Source: Corynebacterium sp. p3-SID1145 | GTDB taxonomy: Bacteria; Actinomycetota; Actinomycetes; Mycobacteriales; Mycobacteriaceae | Reading direction: 5' to 3' | Length of the DNA: 64,000 nucleotides | NCBI GenBank assembly: GCA_025144245.1 | Contig: JALXXC010000001.1 | Span: 248,001 to 312,000, forward strand | Shown here: positions 56,057-63,858 of the stretch, one piece after another | Layout: each line of letters begins with the position of its first letter | Position numbering within the stretch: position 1 is the first letter of the stretch | Made by a program: the position numbers and the translations under genes | The notes under the pieces: model-generated | What the model saw: only the letters and a program-made list of their open reading frames with translations | The model's database searches: none | What the model was told of the DNA's origin: nothing

Positions 56057-56698
56057 GTGATTACTCTGCTGCTCGACGTGGACGGCACGCTCATCGATTC
56101 CTTCCCCGGCATCCGGGACGGCTTCCTGCACGCCCTCGACGCGGTCGGGTGGGAACGCCCGGACGAGGAGTTCATCGCCCGCATCCCGGGCCCGCCGATG
56201 GAGGAGACGCTCGGCAGTTTGGGCATGGACGCCGCCACGCGGAGGAAGGCACTCGCCGCCTACATGGACTTCACGCACGCCGGCGGGTGGCAGCGTGCCA
56301 CGCCGTTCCCAGGGATGCGCGAGCTCCTCGCCGCATGGAAGGACGAGGGCTTCCAGCTGGTGACGGCGACGTCGAAAGGCGAAGGCTTCGCGCGCGCAAT
56401 CCTCGAGCGGGAAGGCATGCTCGAGTTCATCGATTTTCTCGGCGCCGCGCAGGAGGACGGCCCCCGCCGGCGCAAGGCGGACGTGATTGCGCACGTGCTC
56501 GATAATGTGAATGTGGGCCGCGGGCTCATGATCGGCGACCGGCTCCACGACATCGAGGGAGCCGCGCAATTCGGCTTGCCGACGATCGCCGTCACCTGGG
56601 GTTACGGCACCCAGCCCGAATGGGACCGCGCGTGGGCCACCGCCCGCACCCCAGCCGAGCTCGCCAGCACCGTTACCGCTTTCAAGGAGGACCAGTGA
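56057..56698 (+). CDS. HAD-superfamily phosphatase (phosphoglycolate phosphatase-like / PtkA-like)
   Basis: 213 residues. Motif I DVDGTLIDS, motif II (TATSKGEG), motif III lysine, and motif IV in GLMIGDRLHDIEGA are all present, so catalysis is intact. In mycobacteria the corresponding gene upstream of ptpA is known as ptkA, a HAD protein reported to phosphorylate PtpA. Start uncertain: GTG 56057 gives MITLLLDVDGT; ATG 56045 is possible. It overlaps ptpA by 4 nt. Confidence 0.85.
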   Translation: MITLLLDVDGTLIDSFPGIRDGFLHALDAVGWERPDEEFIARIPGPPMEETLGSLGMDAATRRKALAAYMDFTHAGGWQRATPFPGMRELLAAWKDEGFQLVTATSKGEGFARAILEREGMLEFIDFLGAAQEDGPRRRKADVIAHVLDNVNVGRGLMIGDRLHDIEGAAQFGLPTIAVTWGYGTQPEWDRAWATARTPAELASTVTAFKEDQ

Positions 56699-57162
56699 TC
56701 CACATCGACTTCGTGTGCACCGGCAATATCTGCCGTTCACCGATGGCGGAAGTCATCGTGCGCCAAAAGCTTATCGACGCCGCCTTAGACCCCCACGTCC
56801 GCGTCACCTCCTCCGGCATCGGCGGCTGGCACGTCGGCCACCCCGCGGACGAGCGTGCCCTGGCCGAGCTGTCCGCCCACGGCTACGACGGCTCCGCCCA
56901 TCGCGCCCAGCAATTCAGCGGCCAGCAGATGGAGGCCGACCTGATCGTCGCCCTCGCCACACGCCACGTTTCCGAGCTCGTCGCCCAAGGCGTGCCCGAG
57001 GAGAAGATCCGGCTGCTGCGCTCCTTCGACCCGGCTGCACCCGAGAACGCCAGCGTCGACGACCCCTACTACGGCGGCCCCGAGGGCTTCACCGTCACCC
57101 GCGAACAGATCGAAGCCGCCGCCGACGGCATTCTGGATTGGGTGCGCGCCCGGGTAGACTGA
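56695..57162 (+). CDS. ptpA: Low-molecular-weight protein tyrosine phosphatase
   Basis: 155 residues. The P loop C8-T-G-N-I-C-R-S follows immediately after the first strand and the general-acid aspartates lie in VDDPYYGG. Full family length. GTG start inside the HAD stop (GTGA), with AAGGAGG 4 nt upstream, so translation is coupled. Dephosphorylates tyrosine-phosphorylated proteins or small phosphoesters. Confidence 0.92.
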   Translation: MIHIDFVCTGNICRSPMAEVIVRQKLIDAALDPHVRVTSSGIGGWHVGHPADERALAELSAHGYDGSAHRAQQFSGQQMEADLIVALATRHVSELVAQGVPEEKIRLLRSFDPAAPENASVDDPYYGGPEGFTVTREQIEAAADGILDWVRARVD

Positions 57163-57167
57163 CCCGC

Positions 57168-58136
57168 GTGACCACGCCGAAGACGAAACCGATCTGGAGG
57201 ACCTTCCTCACCCCTGGTTGGGTCCTCGCCGCTGTCTTCGCCCTGGCGTTCTCGTGGTTCGCGATCACCTGGCTGTCGCCGTGGCAGCTCGGCAAAGACC
57301 ACGACATCAAAGAGCGCAACGACAGGATTGAGAAGGCGTTCGAGGAAGACCCGGTGAGCGCCGAGGAGGTACTCTCCTCCGGCTCCCCCGAGGAGTGGAC
57401 GCGTGTGACCATGACGGGCCACTACCTTCCCGAGGACCAGCTGCTGCTGCGGCTGCGTCCCGTCGAGGGCGCCCCCGCATTCCAGTCCCTCGTGCCCTTC
57501 CAGCTCGACAACGGCCGGACCGTCCTTGTCAACCGCGGCTGGGTCCCCGCCGACGCCGGCGGCACCACCGTCCCGCCCATCGAGCCAGCCCCCGACGGCG
57601 ACACCACCCTGCTCGCCATGATCCGGCTCAGCGACCAGGCCTCCATCGAGCCCATCACCGACCAGGGCTACACGATGATCCAGTCCATCAACACCGCACA
57701 AGCCGCCGAACTCACCGGCACCGAGCTCGCCGAACCCTACGCCCAGTTGCTTGCCGACGAACCCGGCGTCCTCAACCCCATCCCCCTCCCCGCCCTCGAC
57801 CGCGGCAACCACCTCTCCTACGGCCTCCAATGGATCGCCTTTGGCATCATGGCCCCAGCCGGCCTCGCCTACTTCATCTACTCGGAGGTTCGCGAACGCC
57901 GCCGCTACTCCGCCGAGCAGCGCGAAATGGAAGCCCTGAGCGCCACTACCGCCGCGACCCCCTCCGGTGGCGCCCCGGATGATGCCTCCGCTACCGCCGC
58001 TTCTGCTACCGCCGCCACATCCTCTGCATCCACCACCTCCACCACCTCTTCTCCTGCTCCCACCCGCGCGCGTGCCCGCTACGGCCATACCCGTTCCAAC
58101 CCCTGGGCCACGAAGCCCGACGAGGAGCGCATCTAG
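57168..58136 (+). CDS. SURF1-family cytochrome oxidase assembly protein
   Basis: 322 residues with two membrane helices (about 14-36 and 225-247), the usual SURF1 hairpin layout, and the conserved VNRGWVPAD in the external domain. The C-terminal 70 residues are low-complexity Ala/Ser/Thr/Pro, unlike the core family. GTG start 5 nt after the ptpA stop, so it belongs to the same operon. Role: assembly of haem-copper oxidases. Followed by the tRNA gene. Confidence 0.9.
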   Translation: MTTPKTKPIWRTFLTPGWVLAAVFALAFSWFAITWLSPWQLGKDHDIKERNDRIEKAFEEDPVSAEEVLSSGSPEEWTRVTMTGHYLPEDQLLLRLRPVEGAPAFQSLVPFQLDNGRTVLVNRGWVPADAGGTTVPPIEPAPDGDTTLLAMIRLSDQASIEPITDQGYTMIQSINTAQAAELTGTELAEPYAQLLADEPGVLNPIPLPALDRGNHLSYGLQWIAFGIMAPAGLAYFIYSEVRERRRYSAEQREMEALSATTAATPSGGAPDDASATAASATAATSSASTTSTTSSPAPTRARARYGHTRSNPWATKPDEERI

Positions 58137-58140
58137 CCTT

Positions 58141-58170
58141 TTGTTGCGCGAAGCAGCCCCGTGCTAGCAT
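58141..58170 (+). promoter_or_regulatory. Promoter of tRNA-Val
   Basis: TTGTTG and TAGCAT separated by 18 bp; the tRNA begins 11 bp after the -10 box. Confidence 0.65.
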
Positions 58171-58181
58171 TTCCTCCACGC

Positions 58182-58254
58182 GCGCCGTTAGCTCAGCTGG
58201 AAGAGCAACTGGTTTACACCCAGTAGGTCGGCGGTTCGAGCCCGTCATGGCGCA
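58182..58254 (+). tRNA. tRNA-Val, anticodon TAC
   Basis: Complete cloverleaf: acceptor GCGCCGT pairs with ATGGCGC (one G-U), the anticodon loop reads TTTACAC and the T loop TTCGAGC. The 3' CCA is not encoded. Its 3' part is the left attachment site of an integrated element. Confidence 0.95.
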
Positions 58255-58256
58255 CC
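58212..58256 (+). repeat. Left attachment site of the tRNA-Val element
   Basis: The 45 bp from GTTTACACCCAG to GGCGCACC recur at 61930-61974 with one difference (G at 58238, A at 61956). It covers the anticodon loop to the end of the tRNA and 2 bp beyond, a usual integration site. Confidence 0.88.
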
Positions 58257-58279
58257 GCGGTTGACCAGGTCCTTTGCCG

Positions 58280-59133
58280 TTAGGCGACGGGCCTGGTTTC
58301 GTTTGTGACCACATTTTGACCACGTGCGGTTGAGAACAGTGTGTCCAATGTCTGCCCAAGGCGATGCAAGTCTGAGGCGAACAACGAGGCGTAGACGTCG
58401 AGAGTGAACGAGGCTGAGTGGTGGCCCATAGCCTCCTGCAGTTGTTTCGGATTGGCCCCCGCCTGAACCGCGAGCGAGGCGTAGGTGTGGCGTAGATCGT
58501 GCGGCGTTAACCCCGGAGCCCCCACCGCCTCCGCTGCGGCGTTGAACCAGTCACGCCTGGCGTTGCCTACCCGCAGGGCGGTGCCAGCGGGCGTGGTCAT
58601 CACCAGGCCGGTCAGCTCTCCGTCGAGCAGCGGGGCAAGCGCCTGGGCGAGCTGGGCCGGAATTGGGACGCGCCTGATCTTATCGTGCTTGGGCAGCCCC
58701 GGGGTGAGGACGCCTTTAACCTCCTGTAGCTGGCGGCGCACGAAAATTTCGCCGGTGTCGAGGTTCACGTCTCGCCGTTGGAGGCCTGCCATTTCAGACC
58801 AGCGCAGCCCGGCCAAGGCCATTAGGAGAACCGCGGCCCGGTAGCGGCCGGCCTCCTCGGCCATGGCCATCACTTGGGCCGCATCGAGCACAAGGAGATC
58901 GGGGTTGCGCGTTACTTTCGGGCGTTTGATACCGGAACATGGGTTGGCGTCAATGCGTCCGTCTAGCTGGGCCTGTTTGAAAATCTGCGACAGCACCGCG
59001 AAAGTGTTTTGGACTGTCTTAGGCGAATATTCAGCGGTGGCAGCGACAACCCATCGGCGGATGACCGCGGGAGTGACGTCTGAAGCGTCCTGGTTTTCGT
59101 TCCGCTTATTTAACGCCCAACGTTTGAGCGCCT
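58280..59133 (-). pseudogene. Tyrosine-recombinase integrase, 5' part removed by an IS3-type element
   Basis: About 283 residues of the C-terminal part. Catalytic residues: Arg in ALAGLRWSEM, His-x-x-Arg in HDLRHTYAS, His in MGHHSASF and the nucleophile Tyr in LDVYASLF; the core-binding domain is present in part (TPAVIRRWVVAATAEYSPKTV). The N-terminal arm-binding domain is missing and does not resume on the far side of the insertion sequence. The gene ends 24 bp from the attachment site, as expected for the integrase that made this element. Confidence 0.85.
58301..58323 (+). repeat. 23-bp direct repeat, copy 1
   Basis: GTTTGTGACC followed by ACATTTTGACCAC, identical at 61811-61833. This copy overlaps the end of the integrase gene (the codons for QNVVTN). 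Confidence 0.85.
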
Positions 59134-60020
59134 GATCGTTGATAGTAAGCGCCCACCATCTCCTGTGGAGTGATATATCCCAGGGATTGATGAAGTCGCT
59201 GGTTGTTCCACCAGTGCACCCAGCGAAGAGTGGCAATCTCGACTTCACCGACCGATGCCCACGGCCGGTGGGGATAAATCAGCTCTGTTTTGTAGAGCCC
59301 GTTGACCGTTTCAGCCAACGCGTTGTCATAAGAGTCACCAACGGTGCCGACAGACGGATCGATACCCGCCTAGGCGAGCGCTTCACCGTAACGGATCGAC
59401 ACATACTGCGAGCCGCGGTCACTGTGGTGGACAAACCCTTCTGAGCGAAGATCACCAGCGTGATACAGGGCGTGCTCAAAAGCCTCCAGCGGCAGTTCAT
59501 CGGTACACATGCTCGCCCGAGTCGCGACACCGACGATCTTTCTGGAGTACACATCGGTGATAAACGCGGTGTAGGCAAAACCAGACAAGGTGCGTACATA
59601 GGTAATGTCAGCGACCCACAACCGGTGCGGTGCGGGGGCAGTGAAATCACGGTTGACCAGGCCAGGGCGGCAATCCGGCACGTTAGCCCGAAGCGATGTC
59701 ATCGGTGTGCGGCCACGCCTGCGGCCGTAAAAGCCAGCTTGCTCCATCAAACGCGCGGTCTGATCACGACCGATGCTCCAGCCGGCGCGCTGCATAGCCT
59801 TCCACATCTTGTGGACCCCGTAGACACTGAAGTTGTCCTCGTAGACCCTCACCAATTCAGGAATAAGCAGCGCATCTGACAAACTCCTCGCCGACGGTGC
59901 TCGTGTTTTCGCTGCTCGGTAACCGCGAGAGGTGATGAACCCACATTCTGTCTTTTTCAATGTGCGACAGATAGCCTCGACCCCGAAGCGATCGCGATAC
60001 GCATCGATGTATTCGATCAT
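59106..60020 (-). pseudogene. IS3-type transposase orfB with an in-frame stop codon
   Basis: Starts MIEYIDAYRDRFGVEAICR at 60020. The rve catalytic core has Asp in WVADITYVRT and Asp in VHHSDRGSQYVS; the Glu would be in the downstream part (DNALAETVNGLYKTEL). A TAG at 59370-59372 interrupts the frame between GEALA and AGIDPSVGTVG; a Glu codon (GAG) is the likely ancestor. The frame is otherwise continuous to 59106. So the enzyme is cut before its last catalytic residue unless the stop is read through. Confidence 0.88.
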
Positions 60021-60362
60021 CTTCTGGTGGGACGGTCGAGTTCCGCCGCGAAAAAAGCTGACGCGGTTTTCAAGATCTCATTAGCCCTGCGTAGCTCCTT
60101 AATCTCTTTCCGCAGCCGCTTCAGTTCGTCAGCCGTTGACTCGCCGGCGCCAATCTCAACATCGGATGAGACCATATTCGGCTTCAGCCAATCGTTGAGC
60201 GTGTGCGCTGGAATGCCGAGCTTTTCACCGATCTCTACGGCTGCACCCCATTTCGAACACCCTTCGAGCTCAACAAGGTCCTCAGCCAAACGCACTGCCT
60301 TGGCCTTGAACTCGTCACTGTACTTCCTTGGCATGATCCCAATCCTTCTCTAGAAATGATCG
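59134..60362 (-). mobile_element. IS3-family insertion sequence inside the integrase gene
   Basis: Holds orfA (60017-60334) and orfB (59106-60020) overlapping by ATGA. Ends are approximate: the left end TGATCGTTGATAG at 59134 and a partly matching CGATCATTTCTAG on the minus strand at 60362; another TGA-type end is possible at 60384. No direct repeat is visible at either choice, and the integrase sequence does not continue on the right, so DNA next to it was probably deleted. Confidence 0.75.
60017..60334 (-). CDS. IS3-type transposase orfA
   Basis: 105 residues with an N-terminal helix-turn-helix (SDEFKAKAVRLAEDL) and a C-terminal leucine-zipper-like coiled coil (ELKRLRKEIKELRRANEIL). Complete frame, no defects. 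Overlaps orfB by 4 nt; a fusion transposase would need frameshifting, which is not obvious from the sequence. Confidence 0.85.
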   Translation of the reverse strand: MPRKYSDEFKAKAVRLAEDLVELEGCSKWGAAVEIGEKLGIPAHTLNDWLKPNMVSSDVEIGAGESTADELKRLRKEIKELRRANEILKTASAFFAAELDRPTRR

Positions 60363-60363
60363 G

Positions 60364-60750
60364 AACTAAACCCAAGACACTTCAGAGAAAGACCCCGAGA
60401 CCCACCGAAAGACCTACACGTTAACCGAGGTCCTAGCTTACCTGGAGAACCGCTAACCAACCTTGGGTACCACTAGACCCAGTATACTTCGGCGGGCGGG
60501 ACGCATCAGGGCAGCCTGGGGGTTCCATGGTCTGAATTCACCACGCCGGAAGTGCGGTTTGCCACAGTCAAGGATAACCGGCAAGAGAACGCTTATGCCC
60601 GTGCTAGAGATGCTGCGGGACGGGCCCGCTGTGCGCAACTACGACATTGACCGATGGAGACGTTTGTCACACTTCCTAAAGGCCGCATCGAATCTATTAC
60701 CGCGGGGGCAAAAACCTACTCCTTAAAATCACCTAACAAGGAATTGATTT
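60364..60750. other. Gene-free segment with a possible gene remnant
   Basis: No intact gene. In one plus-strand frame (about 60510-60640) a stretch reads VPWSEFTTPEVRFATVKDN then QENAYARARDAAGRAR, and another frame upstream reads WVPLDPVYFGGRDASG; together they look like a decayed coding region broken by frameshifts. Identity not recognised. Confidence 0.35.
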
Positions 60751-61032
60751 TCAACCACGCTCAACATCTAGCTGTGTATTCGACTCAGTGCCCCGACCAG
60801 CCACAAACCACAGCAGAGGGCCAATGAGCGGAAATGCAAGCGCTGCCAAAATCAACAAAAGCTTAACGCCCCAGCCAAAACCAGACCGCACGATTGACAC
60901 CGCAGCGCACAACCAAATAACAAGCGGCACACCAATAAGCAAAATAGGTACGATGCCCCACCACGTATTGTTCGGGTCAGAACCTTGCTCAGCCAAAAAA
61001 TACAACACAGCAAAACCTTCCAAAATCGACAA
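60751..61032 (-). CDS. Small membrane protein, PLDc_N-like
   Basis: 93 residues from a TTG start, with two or three membrane helices (NTWWGIVPILLIGVPLVIWL; VKLLLILAALAFPLIGPLLW). The second resembles the N-terminal helix pair of cardiolipin-synthase-like (PLDc_N) proteins (FPLIGPLLWF). No good ribosome site. Lower G+C than the core; accessory cargo of the element. Confidence 0.5.
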   Translation of the reverse strand: MSILEGFAVLYFLAEQGSDPNNTWWGIVPILLIGVPLVIWLCAAVSIVRSGFGWGVKLLLILAALAFPLIGPLLWFVAGRGTESNTQLDVERG

Positions 61033-61190
61033 AATAACGAGACTTCACTGCCCCGAAATCAGACAAACCGTAGTCAGTTCAGCCCCAAGAAGATGAACAC
61101 CTGCGAGCCTAACCGACAAACTCATAATCCGCTCAGGACCATGCCTAACTAGTAGTCTCTAGTAGTCTTAAGCCTTAACCCTGAACAACA

Positions 61191-61219
61191 CCGACAAACA
61201 ATTCTGGTAGCGCTATACT
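61191..61219 (+). promoter_or_regulatory. Promoter of the two-gene cassette
   Basis: CCGACA (four of six -35 consensus bases), 17-bp spacer, then TATACT (61214-61219). The first gene starts 33 nt after the -10 box. Confidence 0.65.
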
Positions 61220-61251
61220 TCTCTCATTATTCGTAGAAGCGGAGTGGTGCC

Positions 61252-61401
61252 ATGGGAGAGTTAACAGTGTCCGGAATTTTCGAAGCGGATGCGGGGAAAG
61301 ACTGTGTAGCGCTGAGATTGTTCAATGCTGGCCGCATGAAGCTATACACTGGGCCCCAGCTTTACGAACTGTGCCCGATAGGCATAACGAAAGCATGTTA
61401 A
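61252..61401 (+). CDS. 49-residue hypothetical protein, first gene of a tiny operon
   Basis: MGELTVSGIFEADAGKDC and so on, ending GITKAC. GCGGAG lies 8 nt before the ATG and a TATACT promoter lies upstream, so expression is likely. Two cysteines; no membrane segment. The stop overlaps the start of the next gene by 7 nt. No family recognised. The arrangement of two small overlapping genes resembles toxin-antitoxin or immunity pairs, but nothing in the sequence proves this. Confidence 0.55.
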   Translation: MGELTVSGIFEADAGKDCVALRLFNAGRMKLYTGPQLYELCPIGITKAC

Positions 61402-61637
61402 TCGATCTAGATGAAACGCCCCCATTCCCCAAGCCGGGGTCATACCTCCAACGTGAAGTTCAACCGGGTGAAATCATCCGGGGCTTAATACCTGTTGAAA
61501 AAATCCAAAATGTCTGCGCTGATCTCAGCATTAATCCTGCCAACTTGGAATTTGTAGTCTCCGTGAACGGTCGCGAAGTTACTACGCCGCTCCCCCGCGA
61601 TGTGATCGAGTTGATAGGTTCCGGACGCACCGATTAA
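61395..61637 (+). CDS. 80-residue hypothetical protein, second gene of the pair
   Basis: MLIDLDETPPFPKPGSYLQ to ELIGSGRTD, acidic, with a beta-rich second half (LEFVVSVNGREVTTPLP). A longer start at 61371 is possible but lies inside the first gene. Function unknown. Confidence 0.55.
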   Translation: MLIDLDETPPFPKPGSYLQREVQPGEIIRGLIPVEKIQNVCADLSINPANLEFVVSVNGREVTTPLPRDVIELIGSGRTD

Positions 61638-61810
61638 CCGTTGGCTCCTGGGTCTATTGGCGCGTTCCAGAAGATGTCTCGGCCGTCACTGAGAACGTCG
61701 GGACCCGGGACGCGTTCTCGCTGCCAATGAACCTGAACTGTTTCCAAGGCCGTTCGCACTACCGCCCCGTCAACGAATTATCGTTGCCAACCTGCCTTGG
61801 GGCCGGTGGG

Positions 61811-61833
61811 GTTTGTGACCACATTTTGACCAC
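61811..61833 (+). repeat. 23-bp direct repeat, copy 2
   Basis: Same as 58301-58323. On the minus strand it could encode QNVVTN as at the end of the integrase, so it may be a leftover of another integrase gene end. Confidence 0.8.
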
Positions 61834-61929
61834 AATATGCTGTCAAACCCGATGTTTCGGCCCGATGTGGCCTCAACCGGAAACGCCATGTGACCTGCGT
61901 TGATAAAGGTGGACGCTACTGCGGGGCTT

Positions 61930-61974
61930 GTTTACACCCAGTAGGTCGGCGGTTCAAGCCCGTCATGGCGCACC
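61930..61974 (+). repeat. Right attachment site of the tRNA-Val element
   Basis: Second copy of the 3' part of tRNA-Val with one substitution. The 5' half of the tRNA is absent here, so this is not a functional tRNA gene. Confidence 0.88.
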
Positions 61975-62286
61975 ACTCGCCCACTTCGCATACCCATGCT
62001 GCAGTGGGCTCTATCTCTTTCTACACCGCTCACCTGGCGTTCGCTCAGCCCACTTCCGGCAGCTTCGGCCGCCGATTCCGCAGTTTTGTCACTGTTCGTG
62101 GAACCGGTTCTCCTCTGCCACCGTTTAGCTCCTGCGCCTTTTGGTGCCTTGTTGGTGCGGCGCTTCTTGGTGTCGAGGCCTCTTTGTTCGTTTTCCACAT
62201 GCCGTTGACCTTGTGGTTCTTGGGTTATCCACAGGTGTGGGTTGGGGATCTGGTGGTGGGTGGGGTGGGGATTTATGGTTTGGGTC

Positions 62287-63417
62287 ATGAACGATTTCGA
62301 CGCTTTCATCGCTTCGGTGTCCTCCCCGATGGGGGTCTTGGCGGGGTTTGACCGTCAGGTGGCGGTGCGTGCCGGCATCAACCCGCTCACGGTACGTAAG
62401 TGGTCGCGTTTGGCGAGGGTGTATTTCGGCCCGACGCGGTTTACCCGCAAGCAACGCCACGCGGTGCGCCTGGCAGGTGAGACATCGAAGTCGCTGGACC
62501 AGTTAGTCTTCATCGAATCCTGTGTGCGTACCGTGTCTGATGATGCCGGGAAGTGGGGGTTGCGCCTGGCGTTGTTGTCGGTGCGCGGTACTTACGACAC
62601 CCTGAAGCGTCAAGCCGCCGACATCCTCGCAGACAATGATGACCCGCGTCCTGCCCCTGCACGGGGTGTGCGGTTCACCGGATCCTATAGGAACACCCGC
62701 ACAATGACGGTGACCGGGGACGAGCACGTTATAGCAGCGGTGGAGTTCGCTCTGCGGCGTGACCTGCGCCCAGATAGGCCGGTGGCAGGCCAAATGTATG
62801 ACGCGTTCGTCGACCTGATCCACACCACCACCAACAACGGCGACCGTGACGGTGACGGTGCTGGTGCTGGTGGTGGTGTGGCCGCGGCGGTGCCGCGCCC
62901 AGTAGTACTCATCCCGCTAGACGACTACACCACAATCCTTGCCGGCGATGGTGATGATGTGGTGCTGGGGTTATCCGATGGCACCACGATAACCGGGGCG
63001 CAGTATTTAGCGCGGGTTCATGGTTCCGCCTTGGAGGTGGCGGTGTTTCACCCGCAGGCAGGTGCAGTGAACCTGTATGACACCAAGCGCTTGGCCAATG
63101 CCAAGCAGCGGGATCTAGCCCGGATGGTGCTCACCACCTGCCCGGTACCAGGCTGCCGGCACGCGGCAGATAACTGCGAGGTCCACCATGTCACAGCCTG
63201 GTCGCGGGGTGGGGTGACGAATATGGATAACTTGTCGATCCTGTGCAGGTACCACAACCGCACCAACGATGACGACCCGGGCAAAAGGGCCAGGGGCCGG
63301 ATTGAGATCAGGGCCGGAACACCGACCTGGGTATCGCCCAAGGGCACACCAGTGGCGAATAACCGCCACCCCTACGGGGCAATGAAACAGCTCTTCGGGA
63401 CACAAGCAGGACCATAA
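62287..63417 (+). CDS. HNH endonuclease, 13E12/DUF222 type
   Basis: 376 residues. The C-terminal HNH domain has CPVPGCRHAADN followed by CEVHHVTAWSRGG, the Asn-containing NMDNLSILCRYHN; these include the usual zinc cysteines and catalytic His. The N-terminal helical part is of the DUF222 kind common in multiple copies in corynebacteria. A Gly/Asp-rich linker with GDGAGAGGG lies at about 196-205. ATG 62287 is preferred to an earlier in-frame start. Function unknown; possibly mobile or repair-related. Confidence 0.85.
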   Translation: MNDFDAFIASVSSPMGVLAGFDRQVAVRAGINPLTVRKWSRLARVYFGPTRFTRKQRHAVRLAGETSKSLDQLVFIESCVRTVSDDAGKWGLRLALLSVRGTYDTLKRQAADILADNDDPRPAPARGVRFTGSYRNTRTMTVTGDEHVIAAVEFALRRDLRPDRPVAGQMYDAFVDLIHTTTNNGDRDGDGAGAGGGVAAAVPRPVVLIPLDDYTTILAGDGDDVVLGLSDGTTITGAQYLARVHGSALEVAVFHPQAGAVNLYDTKRLANAKQRDLARMVLTTCPVPGCRHAADNCEVHHVTAWSRGGVTNMDNLSILCRYHNRTNDDDPGKRARGRIEIRAGTPTWVSPKGTPVANNRHPYGAMKQLFGTQAGP

Positions 63418-63858
63418 GCAAAACCCCCGGCACAACCCGACTGCTGGGACGAACCCGACACTGGCACTACCGGACTACTCGACTGCTGATACGGCGATCC
63501 CGCGAAACACCACGCAGGACCGCCGATCAACCACGCCCGAAAACTGTGGCTGGCGAGAATGGGTCAGTGTCTCTTGCTCTCCGGTCGGAAAGGTTTGGTC
63601 GGCCGTGCAGGAGCCCTGGTGAAGCTCTGAGCGAACTCTTGTGGAGTTCTGGCAGAGCTCCACCTGGACTCATCCGCTCACCGGACGCACGATAGCGGGC
63701 ATCATGTAGGTCCTCGCAAATTGCTTTGATTCGGTGCCGCTATGGCCACGATCGGACAAAACGGGGGTAGAAAACGGCATCGGAAAAGGTGAGGTGTCGA
63801 ATCTCACAGGAAAAAGGGGCGCGGTGTTTCGTCGATAAGCGACAAGCCCCGAGCAGCG
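63418..63858. other. 440 bp without a recognisable gene
   Basis: Only a small palindrome (GAACTC-TTGTG-GAGTTC, 63632-63648) is noted. Confidence 0.5.

Larger units (their letters stand above)
61638..62286. other. Gene-free segment containing the right element end
   Basis: Contains the second 23-bp repeat (61811-61833), the right attachment site (61930-61974) and about 310 bp of chromosomal flank before the HNH gene. Frames through the attachment site only read tRNA sequence. Confidence 0.6.

Noticed and set aside
61928..62128. Short frames through the second tRNA copy, and a second tRNA-Val gene
   Set aside because: Only the 3' part of the tRNA is present and the frames merely translate attachment-site DNA.
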